From NCBI GenBank assembly GCA_038235275.1, contig JBBSUC010000031.1:1-64000 (forward strand): a DNA stretch of 64,000 nucleotides, written 5' to 3'. This document shows, one piece after another, positions 24,782-33,166 of this stretch. Each line of letters begins with the position of its first letter. The stretch's first letter is position 1. The position numbers were made by a program, and so were the translations under genes. A model generated the notes under the pieces. It had not been told where the DNA came from and did no database searches. It saw only the letters and a list, made by a program, of their open reading frames with translations. The stretch is from Persicitalea sp038235275 (lineage in GTDB: Bacteria; Bacteroidota; Bacteroidia; Cytophagales; Spirosomataceae).

Positions 24782-25230
24782 GTTACGGTAGCTGATGCAC
24801 GTAGGAAAGGGCTGGATCCGCGAAGAGCGAAAGACCCCATATTTTGCGCTTATTCTGAGACGGAGAATCGCGAAGATGGAGCGGTGCCTACTGTAGCCGG
24901 GGAGACCAAAAGTGGGTGTTTAATTTTCAAATCGTTGATTTGAAAGCGATTGCGGTTGACTTTGCCATTGGGCCGCATTTTTAAGGATGACCGCCCCCGG
25001 CTTTTTTCTACACAAGCTTTGAGCAGACTCCCTTGTATAAGTTAGACGGAGCAAATTTGTTTCGCTCTGAAAAACTTACGAAGTGGGTCTATTGACTTCA
25101 TGGCTTTCTGGCCACCTTCAACACAAATCAGCTCTCATTTCGTTACACCTATCCGCTTTACGATGAAACATCGGTTTGAGGCCCTGGATATTTTCGCGGC
25201 ATACTCGCGAGCCTGGCTGCGAAAATGGGA
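24782..25230. other. Non-coding stretch with one strong palindrome
   Basis: About 450 bases without a credible gene. A 9-bp perfect stem with a three-base loop is at 24925-24945 (TTTCAAATC / GATTTGAAA) without a T-run. A 33-codon frame at 24794-24895 has no support. The stretch may be decayed coding DNA, since it runs directly into the GT4 remnant. Confidence 0.5.
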
Positions 25231-25377
25231 ATTTGCGAGATTTCATGCTGGATTCAGTTGCCATCTGTGCAACCCCGACGCCTCCTCCGGGGCTGTCCGG
25301 CAGGCTTTGGAAAGCGATTCGGACGAGTTGAAAAAGAAAAGAATCGAAATTGCCGCCCTAAACACTTGGCAGCACTG
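25231..25377 (+). pseudogene. Remnant of the 3' end of the GT4 gene
   Basis: This matches 21281-21427 of the GT4 gene over about 147 bases with scattered substitutions. The copy first reads NLRDFMLDSVAICATP, then loses one base near 25277-25282 and continues in another frame as AVRQALESDSDELKKKRIEIAALNTWQH. A stop follows at once, where the intact gene goes on for 24 codons. The piece is joined directly to the kinase remnant. Confidence 0.8.
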
Positions 25378-25385
25378 AGCCTCAT

Positions 25386-25450
25386 TCCCCGGCCCGCAGT
25401 TTCCTTATGCCCGTCGGCTCGGCGATTTTATTCACATCGATCATCGCGCC
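25386..25450 (-). pseudogene. Collapsed remnant of the histidine kinase gene
   Basis: The left part (about 25386-25418) matches the 3' end of the kinase gene (16311-16343), and the right part (25421-25450) is identical to its 5' end (18892-18921). About 2.5 kb of coding sequence is missing between them. The kinase start codon is still present and overlaps the stop of the GT2 at 25441-26649. Confidence 0.75.
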
Positions 25451-26649
25451 AAGGGTGAGCGCTCGCCGGGCGATTCTGCTTCCTTTCTTTTCGATTTGTC
25501 CCATGCGGCACTCTGCTTGCCGACAAAGTATCTTCCTATCCCCATGAACACCGCGTAGTTCATCATACAAAAGTAATAGGGTACAAATAAGATTTTGCTC
25601 TTTACTTTTCGGTTTTCCAAAAACCACCCCCCCAGGGCCATGCCGTAGAAAAGCAGCTGGGCCAGGAGTAGTATCAGGTAGAAGGCCTCGCCCGTGGTCG
25701 CAACGATGGCCAGGTTAGCCAACAAAGTCACCATCATCAAAAAAGGCGTGACCGTCCAGCGCAACACCCGGTGGCTAATGTATTGAAAAAAAAGCAGAGG
25801 ATTATTGAGGGGGTTCGCCGCTTCTGTTAACCGTAGAATGGACTGGATCCCCCCAGCGGCAATCCTCACCTTCCGCTTCAATTCTTCGCCGATATTTTCG
25901 GACGACAACTCTGTGGCGTAGGCTTCGGGTTCGTACACGATGCGGTAGCCGCGCTGCGCGATCTGCATCGAAATCATGAAGTCGTCCAGGATAGTGTCAT
26001 CGGGAACGGCCTCGTAAAGCGACTGCCGGACGCTAAACAGCTCACCCGCCGCCCCGACCACCGAGTGGAGTTCGGAATCCCACTTTTTGAGCGTGGATTC
26101 GTACTTCCAATACATTCCCTCTCCGGCGGTGGCGTCCGCGTTTTCCTCGATTCTCACCCGCTTTTCGCCCGAAACCGCCCCAACCGTCGGGTCTTGATAA
26201 TGCCTGGCCAGCAGCAGCAGGGCGTCCCGGTTTAGGAAGGTGTTGGCGTCGGTGAAGACGACGACATCGGTTTTGACTTTACCCATAGCCCGATGAATGG
26301 CGTGTATCTTGCCCTTCCGTACGGGTGAGTGCATTAGTTTGATTTCAGGATAATTTCTCACGACTTCCGGGGTGCCATCCGTGGAACCGTCAGTAACGAA
26401 CAGCAGCGACAACTGCGCTTTGGGATAGCGTAACGCGAGGGTGTTTTCGATTTTGGTCACCATGATGTCGGCTTCATTGTAGGCCGCCACCACTAGCGTC
26501 AGCGAGGGGTGGCCATCTTTAGGAATGGTAGGCAGGACTCGCTTTCCTTTTATAAATCGCCTGAGCTGCACCAGGCCGAAAAGTACCAGCCCGTAACCGA
26601 CGTAGGTATAAACAACAATAAAGGCAGAGGCCCAAAAAAGTAACTTCAT
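25441..26649 (-). CDS. Membrane GT2 glycosyltransferase
   Basis: A 402-residue processive-type GT2. An N-terminal membrane segment (about 5-30) precedes the catalytic domain with LVVAAYNEAD (52-61), LFVTDGSTDGT (83-93), the DXD-like TDAN at 133-136, and a DDTILDDF acidic motif. The QxxRW region is replaced by a KVRIAAGG variant, seen in some poly-GlcNAc-type synthases. About three membrane helices fill 285-375. It starts four bases after the soluble GT2, forming a two-gene unit as at 322-2625. The last codons overlap the relic kinase start, so the C-terminal tail may be younger than the rest. Confidence 0.87.
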   Translation of the reverse strand: MKLLFWASAFIVVYTYVGYGLVLFGLVQLRRFIKGKRVLPTIPKDGHPSLTLVVAAYNEADIMVTKIENTLALRYPKAQLSLLFVTDGSTDGTPEVVRNYPEIKLMHSPVRKGKIHAIHRAMGKVKTDVVVFTDANTFLNRDALLLLARHYQDPTVGAVSGEKRVRIEENADATAGEGMYWKYESTLKKWDSELHSVVGAAGELFSVRQSLYEAVPDDTILDDFMISMQIAQRGYRIVYEPEAYATELSSENIGEELKRKVRIAAGGIQSILRLTEAANPLNNPLLFFQYISHRVLRWTVTPFLMMVTLLANLAIVATTGEAFYLILLLAQLLFYGMALGGWFLENRKVKSKILFVPYYFCMMNYAVFMGIGRYFVGKQSAAWDKSKRKEAESPGERSPLAR

Positions 26650-26653
26650 TTGT

Positions 26654-27565
26654 TTAAAGTTGATACCCCAGGTCGGGGCTGTCGGGTTGGTGGGTAAAAT
26701 GCCAGCCTATGGCCTTGAATAAAACTTTGATAAATCTGTACTCGCCATTTTTTAGATAAGTCAAGAGATTTCTGGGCGTCACAACCAAGGTGTAGTACGC
26801 ACAAACCCCCAAAAAGGCTAGGCGCGGGGCGTGTTTGCGCTCGAACAGGATTCGGTTTCGGGTCATGAAGTACTCTTTCAACGCCGATCGCTTGCCAACC
26901 GACACGGATTCTTTGTGATAAATGGCAGCGTCCAGGTTGACGTGTAGTTCGGAACCCGCTTTTTTTATTCGCTCGGCCCAGTCCAGTTCTTCGTAGTACA
27001 GAAAGTAGTTTGTATCCATGAGTCTGGCCTTCTCGATGGCCGCCTTACTAACCATCATGGCGGCCCCGTGGACATAGCCCGTTTTGCGGCTCACCCCATC
27101 GTACTGGCCGTGGTCGGTCTCGAACTGGCCGATACACTGGTTGCGACCCGTCAGGAAATTCATCTCTGTGTAGCCTGCGTATTGAATCAGGTCGCGGGTC
27201 TCGTTATAAAGTATTTTGGGCGAAACCATGCCAATTTTTGGATCGCTTTGTAAGGTTTTAACCAGCGTGCTGATCAGCCCAGATGTTATTTCCGTATCAT
27301 TATTGATCAAAAAATAATAGTCGCCTCGCGCGGCCGCTATGCCCAGGTTATTTCCTCCGGCAAAACCCAAATTTTCTTCCGACCGGATGAAAGTGAATTC
27401 GGGAAAGCGCGTCCGCCAGCCGGGTGTCCAATCTTCGCGGCTGCCGTTGTCCACCACGATGACCTCGAGGGAGGGATAGTCGCCGAAAGTATAAATCGAT
27501 TGCAGTAAATCTTCCGTGACGGCGGGTTGATTGAAATTGACCGTAACAATTGAAACCAAATCCAT
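26654..27565 (-). CDS. GT2 glycosyltransferase, WbbL/rhamnosyltransferase-like
   Basis: A 303-residue soluble GT2 with VSIVTVNFNQ (4-13), NLGFAGGNN, the NND metal site within INNDTE, and EELDWAERIKKAG. It is a paralogue of 1702-2625. It heads the minus-strand unit with the membrane GT2. Its first eleven codons and upstream DNA are echoed in the scar at 18971-19056, so a third copy of this unit once lay next to the kinase gene. Confidence 0.87.
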   Translation of the reverse strand: MDLVSIVTVNFNQPAVTEDLLQSIYTFGDYPSLEVIVVDNGSREDWTPGWRTRFPEFTFIRSEENLGFAGGNNLGIAAARGDYYFLINNDTEITSGLISTLVKTLQSDPKIGMVSPKILYNETRDLIQYAGYTEMNFLTGRNQCIGQFETDHGQYDGVSRKTGYVHGAAMMVSKAAIEKARLMDTNYFLYYEELDWAERIKKAGSELHVNLDAAIYHKESVSVGKRSALKEYFMTRNRILFERKHAPRLAFLGVCAYYTLVVTPRNLLTYLKNGEYRFIKVLFKAIGWHFTHQPDSPDLGYQL

Positions 27566-27700
27566 CGGCGCGCGTCTGGCGTTTAAGTAATAGCAAACCG
27601 CTAAAATTACGAATAATGCTTTACACGACCGGAATAACCACTTTCATTTTGAGTAATTATCGCCGTATTTAGGGTTTATTATTTGAAAACAAAAAAAGAT

Positions 27701-28861
27701 ATGAACCCGAAAAACGAAAATCGCCGGAAATTCCTGCTGCACTCCGCACAATCGGCGGCGGGCCTGATGATGGTACCGCTGGTCGGTCAGGCTGCGGATA
27801 TTTCTTCCAAAAAAATAATCGCGCCTGAAATCATCCGGTCTCAGGTTGCGCCACGCATCAAATTTGCCGTCATCGGCATGAATCATGGTCACATCTACGG
27901 GCAGATCAGCGCCGTCGAGCGGGGTGGGGGAGAGTTGGTAGCCTACTACGCCAAGGAAAAGGAGTTGATGGATGATTTCAAGAAACGCTTTCCCAAAGTC
28001 AAGGCGGCGGCCAGTGAAAAGGAGATTCTGGACGATAAATCCATTCAACTCGTGCTGAGTTCCGGCATTCCCCAGGAACGCGCGCCATTGGGGATTCGGG
28101 TGATGAAGAGTGGGAAAGACTATATGTCGGACAAGCCGGGCATCACCTCGCTGGCGCAATTAGCCGAAGTCCGCAAAGTGCAAAAGGCCACCAAGCAGAT
28201 TTACTCCATTATGTATAGTGAACGCTTTGAGAATAAAGCGACTGTGAAAGCGGGTGAGCTGGTGAAGGCGGGGGCCATTGGCAAGGTGGTCCAGACCATC
28301 GGGCTCGGCCCCCACCGCATGAACCCAAAGTCGCGGCCCGACTGGTTTTTCAAGATGAGCGATTACGGCGGCATCATCACCGACATCGGCTCGCACCAGT
28401 TCGACCAATTCCTGTTCTTTACGGGAAGTACCGAGGCCCACGTCGTGGCTTCGGAGGTGGGTAACGTAGGGAATCCACAATATCCCGACTTGCAGGATTT
28501 TGGCGATGTGATGGTGCGCGGCAACGGTGGCATGGGCTACGTCCGCGTGGATTGGTTTACACCCGATGGCCTGAAAAGCTGGGGTGACGGACGGTTGACG
28601 ATTCTGGGAACGGAAGGCTTTATCGAGATTCGCAAGAACGTGGATATTAGTGGTGCTCCTGGTGGGAATCACCTTTTTCTGGTGGATCAAAAGGAAACCA
28701 AGACCATCGACACCAGCGACGTAGATTTGCCCTACGGGCGACAGTTGGTGGACGACGTGGTCAACCGGACGGAGACGGCCATGACGCAGGCGCACTGTTT
28801 CCTGACGATGGAACTGGCGCTGAAGGCGCAGGCGGAAGCGGAGCGGATTAAGCTGGGGTAG
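27701..28861 (+). CDS. Tat-exported Gfo/Idh/MocA family oxidoreductase
   Basis: A 386-residue NAD(P)-dependent sugar oxidoreductase. The twin-arginine signal ENRRKFLLHS lies at the N-terminus from the ATG at 27701 (a TTG at 27683 is in frame). The Rossmann start is FAVIGMNHGHIYG, and SDKPG near 152-156 corresponds to the EKP motif of the family. Export suggests a periplasmic enzyme with tightly bound cofactor, as in related glycoside- or sugar-converting oxidoreductases. It converges on a Tat-exported isomerase, with a shared terminator between them. Substrate unknown. Confidence 0.85.
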   Translation: MNPKNENRRKFLLHSAQSAAGLMMVPLVGQAADISSKKIIAPEIIRSQVAPRIKFAVIGMNHGHIYGQISAVERGGGELVAYYAKEKELMDDFKKRFPKVKAAASEKEILDDKSIQLVLSSGIPQERAPLGIRVMKSGKDYMSDKPGITSLAQLAEVRKVQKATKQIYSIMYSERFENKATVKAGELVKAGAIGKVVQTIGLGPHRMNPKSRPDWFFKMSDYGGIITDIGSHQFDQFLFFTGSTEAHVVASEVGNVGNPQYPDLQDFGDVMVRGNGGMGYVRVDWFTPDGLKSWGDGRLTILGTEGFIEIRKNVDISGAPGGNHLFLVDQKETKTIDTSDVDLPYGRQLVDDVVNRTETAMTQAHCFLTMELALKAQAEAERIKLG

Positions 28862-28875
28862 TTGTTTTTGATTTG

Positions 28876-28916
28876 AAAAAAAGCCGTTGATCATGATTGC
28901 GATCAACGGCTTTTTC
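28876..28916. terminator. Bidirectional intrinsic terminator
   Basis: An A-run, a perfect 10-bp stem (28883-28892 with 28901-28910), an 8-base loop and a T-run form an intrinsic terminator usable from both strands. It serves the convergent genes 27701-28861 and 28959-29939. Confidence 0.85.
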
Positions 28917-28958
28917 TTTTTTCTAAGCCATCGACGGGCGAGACGCTCGTACCACATT

Positions 28959-29939
28959 TTACGCCATGAGGGCCTTGCGGGCATATTCTACGCATTTGGC
29001 GGTTTCCTTAACAGCGTCGGAGCCTTCGGGGATGGGGTATTCGAGTTCGATGGTTGTGGGAAATTTGTATTTGTTGTCGCGGATAAGTTGGAGGGCGGCC
29101 ACAATGGGCGTGTCGCCCTGGCCCCACACGACGTTGGCCTGACCGTGTTCTTTCGACATGCGGTCTTTGACGTGCATGCTCTTGATGTGCTGGTGCTTTT
29201 CCTTGATTAATGGCAAAGGATCGTAACCTGCCGCCACGTAGTGGCCCATATCCAGGTTCATGGCGTTGTAATCCGACTGCGCCAGGGCTTCGTCCCAGAT
29301 CGTAGGCGTCTGCTGTAGGTGGCCGTGGTAAGCGACATAGATTTTATTTTTGGCCGCAATCTCACCCAATCGCTTGCTTTGGGCCGCGTCTTTGGGCAGT
29401 TCGACCGTCACGTGCGTGGCACCTAAAGCTTTGGCGGCCTGTAGAGCGTAATTTACTTCGGCGTCGGAATTGCTGGAACCGAGGGCGTTGGGCTTGTAGG
29501 CGTAAATGCTGACGCCCGCCTGGTTGTACATTTTCCTCAGTTGCTCGAATTTTTTCATCGAAACCGAAGCCCGCCATTCGGCCAGTTTGCCATAGTATTC
29601 GGTTTGTTCGCGCTTCTGGTCGGCCGTGAGTCCGCCGCGTTCGAATTGGGGTGCCTCGGGTGCTCCCGCAAAAGGCTCCCCCGTGGAACCCATCAACTCG
29701 ATGGCGCTAATGTTGCAATCTTTGCAGTATTGCAAAATATGCTCGGCGTCGCTGGGCATGCTCCGCCAGGAGTAAGTGATGGCCCCGACCTGCACGCCGT
29801 TGAAGACCGAGTTGGGCTTGTCCAGGTTTTTGATATAGGCGGGCATGCCGAAAGCCTTATCGGTCAGCAGTGTAACGCCGCCCAGGGCTAACGCCGCGTT
29901 GCCCAAAAACTGCCTTCTTGAAAATTCTTTATTATCCAT
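28959..29939 (-). CDS. Tat-exported sugar phosphate isomerase/epimerase-like TIM barrel
   Basis: A 326-residue xylose-isomerase-like TIM-barrel protein. The twin-arginine signal SRRQFLGNAALALGG (7-21) marks export. Later motifs include ISAIELMGSTGEP, VAYHGHLQQTP, MNLDMGHYVAAG and SMHVKDRM, in which the His, Asp and Glu metal ligands of the family are recognisable. It probably acts in the periplasm on a sugar derivative, perhaps with the neighbouring Tat-exported oxidoreductase. No specific reaction can be assigned. Confidence 0.85.
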   Translation of the reverse strand: MDNKEFSRRQFLGNAALALGGVTLLTDKAFGMPAYIKNLDKPNSVFNGVQVGAITYSWRSMPSDAEHILQYCKDCNISAIELMGSTGEPFAGAPEAPQFERGGLTADQKREQTEYYGKLAEWRASVSMKKFEQLRKMYNQAGVSIYAYKPNALGSSNSDAEVNYALQAAKALGATHVTVELPKDAAQSKRLGEIAAKNKIYVAYHGHLQQTPTIWDEALAQSDYNAMNLDMGHYVAAGYDPLPLIKEKHQHIKSMHVKDRMSKEHGQANVVWGQGDTPIVAALQLIRDNKYKFPTTIELEYPIPEGSDAVKETAKCVEYARKALMA

Positions 29940-30078
29940 AATGAAAACCTTGAATGAAAATGATCACGTTTTCTTTCAAAAGACGAGAATCTCCCCGGCC
30001 TAACCTATGCGGCTAATTTATTTAACAAATTAGCCGCATAGGTGATTTTGAACCGAAAGTCGAAAGTGGACCGCCTGT

Positions 30079-30840
30079 TTATGACATCAAATCCGCCCGA
30101 CTGGCCATCTGCCGCGCGCAGTCCGCCGCCGAGTCGGGCAAAGCTGCCGCCGGGCCGATGACGATGATGGCCGGAGAACCGATGCCGCTGATTTGGGCCA
30201 AAGGCAAAATATTGCTGATTTTCCCCGTTACGATTTTTTCTTCGGGTAACGAGCCATTTTGGATAATGGCGATCGACTCATTGAGTTTGCCTAGTCCCGA
30301 ATACGTTTCCACGATTTCGGGCAATTTATTGACGCCCATCAGCACCACTACTGTAGCCGTAGATTGTGCCGCCAACGCCAAATCGTTCGATATTGTGTGC
30401 GATTTTGTCGTGCCCGTCACCACCCAAAAACTTTCGCTCACGCCGCGCGACGTCAGCGGAATACCCGCCAAAGCGGGAACCGCGTAGCTGCTGGAAAGTC
30501 CCGGAATGACTTCGGATTCGATGCCGTGTTTGGCAGCATACTCGACTTCCTCATAGCCGCGACCAAATACATAGGGATCGCCGCCTTTCAGCCGCACGAC
30601 GTCGCCGTACTGGTAGGCGTATTCCACGATCAGGTAATTGATAACGTCCTGGCTGCAACTGTGCTTACCAAACCGCTTGCCAACATGAACTTTTACGCAG
30701 GATTCGGGACAATGGTCCAGTAAATCGGGGTGCGTGAGGGCATCGTACAGAACAATTTTTGCTTTTTGCAAAGCTTTTACGCCCTTCAAAGTTATCAAAT
30801 CAGGATCACCGGGTCCGGCACCGATTAGGGTTAGTCTCAT
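30079..30840 (-). CDS. cobA: Uroporphyrinogen-III C-methyltransferase
   Basis: SUMT, 253 residues, adds two methyl groups from SAM to uroporphyrinogen III to give precorrin-2, the siroheme precursor. The motifs LIGAGPGDPDLITLKG (4-19), VRLKGGDPYVFGRG and VIPGLSSSYAVPALAGIPLT are canonical. It is the last gene of the sulfate-assimilation operon, directly after the siroheme-dependent sulfite reductase. The free-standing precorrin-2 dehydrogenase/ferrochelatase (CysG N-terminal type) is absent here; compare the TauE-like gene at 37401-38585. Confidence 0.92.
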   Translation of the reverse strand: MRLTLIGAGPGDPDLITLKGVKALQKAKIVLYDALTHPDLLDHCPESCVKVHVGKRFGKHSCSQDVINYLIVEYAYQYGDVVRLKGGDPYVFGRGYEEVEYAAKHGIESEVIPGLSSSYAVPALAGIPLTSRGVSESFWVVTGTTKSHTISNDLALAAQSTATVVVLMGVNKLPEIVETYSGLGKLNESIAIIQNGSLPEEKIVTGKISNILPLAQISGIGSPAIIVIGPAAALPDSAADCARQMASRADLMS

Positions 30841-30860
30841 AGCTTATGGATTTATTTGTT

Positions 30861-30900
30861 GGGTCGGACAGGCGCACCTGTAAACTTATGTGTTCGCCCC
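30861..30900. repeat. REP-like intergenic element, copy 1
   Basis: The 40-base element GGGTCGGACAGGCGCACCTG... ending TATGTGTTCGCCCC lies between sulfite reductase and cobA. Related copies are at 48969-49011 and 60949-60973. The ending forms a palindrome with an upstream GCGAAC where that is intact. Confidence 0.7.
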
Positions 30901-33095
30901 TACGAGTCCTGGCCAAATACCAATTCTTGTAATGCCGGTTCAGAATCTTCTAATAATTGCTTGGCTCGGAATGCTTTCACTTTGTGGTAAAAGTCCCCGG
31001 CTTCGCTTACAAACTCCCGCGCAAACTCCTCCGTCGGCTCATTTTTATTGATGCTAAAAACAAGTTGCGAAAACGGCTTACTATCGTCGTCGGCTTCGGG
31101 AAAGAATTGTTTACCAAAATTTTCCTCGAATTCCTTCACCATGCCATGCTGCGAGTTAGTCGATATACCTTCGCCAATCAGTAGCGCTTTGGCACCAGTG
31201 ATGAAAGTATTGTAAGCGTGGTAAATGCCATCGGCCCACACGCCCTCGGCCAGCATTTCGTGGGCCAGGGCCAGTTTTTCGTCGGCCTCGATGAGCGTGG
31301 TACCCACCAAATCAATCATCACGCCCGCGCATTCGCCCACGCCGACTTCCGTCTTGTACATCTCGTCGTGGTCCCAATCGCGGTACTCGTCGTCGCGAAC
31401 CTCACTGAGGTCGGCGATGGGTTTGAGCAGTTGGTAAAAATAATTCTTAGTCTGCCGGGCGTAATATTGGTTAAAGTACTCATCTTCGTAGGCGTTGGTT
31501 TGGTAGTCATCCAGCAGCGTCCCCAAAGCCCGCGGGCCGCGCTTGGAGGGGAGTTTGATGACCTTGTCGCCCATCTGGCCTTCGCTATTGACACCCGTGA
31601 ACCCACCGCCCAGGATCACTTGCAAGGCCGGAAGCACTAGTTTGCCGTTTTTGATCGAGCTGCCGTGGAAGCCGATATTAGCCAGACTGTGCTGGCCACA
31701 GCCATTCATGCAGCCGCTGATTTTTATTTTGATGTCGTTGTTATAAATCAGGTCAGGATATTCTTCCTTCATCATCGTTTCCAGCACCCGCGTGATGCCG
31801 TAGCTGCTCGAAATCGCCAGATTACAGGTGTCGGTGCCGGGGCAAGTCGTAATGTCAGCGGTGCTGTCGAAGCCCGGATCGGCCAGTCCGAGTTGGCTGA
31901 GTGCCTGGAACAAAGCGGGCAAATCTTCGGCCTTGATGAATTTCAAGAGATAACCTTGGTTAATGGTCACGCGCAGGTCATCGGCGGCGTACTGCCGCAT
32001 AACGTCAGCCAGTTGACGGGCGGTGCTCGAGTGCATATCACCCAGCAACACGCGCAGGTATACGCCGTACCAGCCTTTTTGTTTTTGTTCAAAAACGTTG
32101 GTTATCAGCCATTTTTGAAAAAGATTTTTGTTTGAATCTTCCAGTTGCGCGTCGGCCAGAGTAAGAATTTCCTCTTGGCTCATCGATTCTCTCTCGGTCC
32201 GATTTTGCCAGGCAAAGTCAATGCTCTCCACAGCGTAGGTCTTGCTTTTCAATGCCGTCCATTCTTCCTGCACGAGTTCCAACATTTTTTCCAAGCCCAA
32301 GTCATTGAGCAAAAACTTCATCCGGGCCTTGTGCCGACGCGTCCGCTCGCCGTAGCGGTCGAACACGCGAATGACAGCTTCGATGAACGGGATCGCCTGG
32401 TCGTCGGACAGGAACTCATAGGCCGTTTCGGCGGGATAGGGCTGCGCGCCCAAGCCGCCGCCAATCACAACTTTGAATCCTTTAATGGGTTCGCCCTGCT
32501 CGTTTTGCCCCATTTTGGCGATTAATCCCACATCATGCATGAAGCCCAGCGCAGAGTCCTGGTCCGAAGCGGAGAGGGAAATCTTGAACTTCCGACCCAT
32601 TTCCTGCGCGATGGGATTGCGCAGGAAATACTCGAAAATCGCCTGCGCGTAAGGTGACACGTCGAACGGCTCGTCGGGATCGATCCCCGCCGTGGCTGAG
32701 GCCGTCACGTTGCGGACGGTGTTGCCGCAAGCGGCCCGGAGGGTGATATCGGCATCTTCCAGGTCAGCCCACAACTGCGGCGAATCGGCCAGTTTGACGA
32801 AGTGGAGTTGAATGTCCTGCCGCGTGGTGGCGTGCAGGTTTCCCGTGGCGTACTTATCGGACGAGTCCGCGATGCGCACCAACTGGTCGGCGGTCAGGTA
32901 GCCGTAAGGCAGCTTGATTCGCACCATTTGCACGCCTGGCTGGCGTTGTCCGTACACGCCACGCGTCAGGCGGTACTTGCGGAAGGCCTCTTCCGGCCCG
33001 TCTCCCTGGTTGAAGCCCGTAATTTTATCTTGTAATTCAATAATATCCCGTCGGGCGGCGGTGGATACGTTATCGGTAAGTTTCAGATTGTTCAT
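30900..33095 (-). CDS. Siroheme sulfite/nitrite reductase with C-terminal HEPN-like domain
   Basis: A 731-residue ferredoxin-type assimilatory reductase, in this operon most likely reducing sulfite to sulfide. The siroheme/[4Fe-4S] cysteines are C418 and C424 (CPGTDTC) and C462 and C466 (CMNGC). The N-terminal half carries the substrate-binding RDIQLHF and CGNTVRNVT regions. The C-terminal 130 residues extend beyond the usual reductase and resemble the HEPN-like domain seen on Bacteroidota homologues. No flavoprotein subunit (CysJ) gene is in the operon, so electrons probably come from ferredoxin. Gene name left open because sulfite and nitrite enzymes share these motifs. Confidence 0.88.
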   Translation of the reverse strand: MNNLKLTDNVSTAARRDIIELQDKITGFNQGDGPEEAFRKYRLTRGVYGQRQPGVQMVRIKLPYGYLTADQLVRIADSSDKYATGNLHATTRQDIQLHFVKLADSPQLWADLEDADITLRAACGNTVRNVTASATAGIDPDEPFDVSPYAQAIFEYFLRNPIAQEMGRKFKISLSASDQDSALGFMHDVGLIAKMGQNEQGEPIKGFKVVIGGGLGAQPYPAETAYEFLSDDQAIPFIEAVIRVFDRYGERTRRHKARMKFLLNDLGLEKMLELVQEEWTALKSKTYAVESIDFAWQNRTERESMSQEEILTLADAQLEDSNKNLFQKWLITNVFEQKQKGWYGVYLRVLLGDMHSSTARQLADVMRQYAADDLRVTINQGYLLKFIKAEDLPALFQALSQLGLADPGFDSTADITTCPGTDTCNLAISSSYGITRVLETMMKEEYPDLIYNNDIKIKISGCMNGCGQHSLANIGFHGSSIKNGKLVLPALQVILGGGFTGVNSEGQMGDKVIKLPSKRGPRALGTLLDDYQTNAYEDEYFNQYYARQTKNYFYQLLKPIADLSEVRDDEYRDWDHDEMYKTEVGVGECAGVMIDLVGTTLIEADEKLALAHEMLAEGVWADGIYHAYNTFITGAKALLIGEGISTNSQHGMVKEFEENFGKQFFPEADDDSKPFSQLVFSINKNEPTEEFAREFVSEAGDFYHKVKAFRAKQLLEDSEPALQELVFGQDS

Positions 33096-33166
33096 AAAAT
33101 CTATAAGTCTATGGGAATAGTATAGTAAATGTCAAAAGTTGGTTTGCGATACCTGGTCAGGTTGGC

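Noticed and set aside
24794..24895. 33-codon frame after the fucosyltransferase gene
   Set aside because: Short, no family resemblance, no ribosome-binding site; may be decayed coding DNA but cannot be shown.
25100..25378. 92-codon frame ending in the GT4 remnant
   Set aside because: Only its end matches the GT4 gene, and that part is preceded by a frameshift relative to the intact copy; treated as a pseudogene fragment.
18892..25450. Insertion sequence as cause of the duplications
   Set aside because: No transposase gene, terminal inverted repeats or target-site duplications were recognised around the repeated blocks.
28160..28984. 274-codon minus-strand frame across the oxidoreductase gene
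   Set aside because: It is antisense to a well-supported gene and crosses the intrinsic terminator at 28876-28916.
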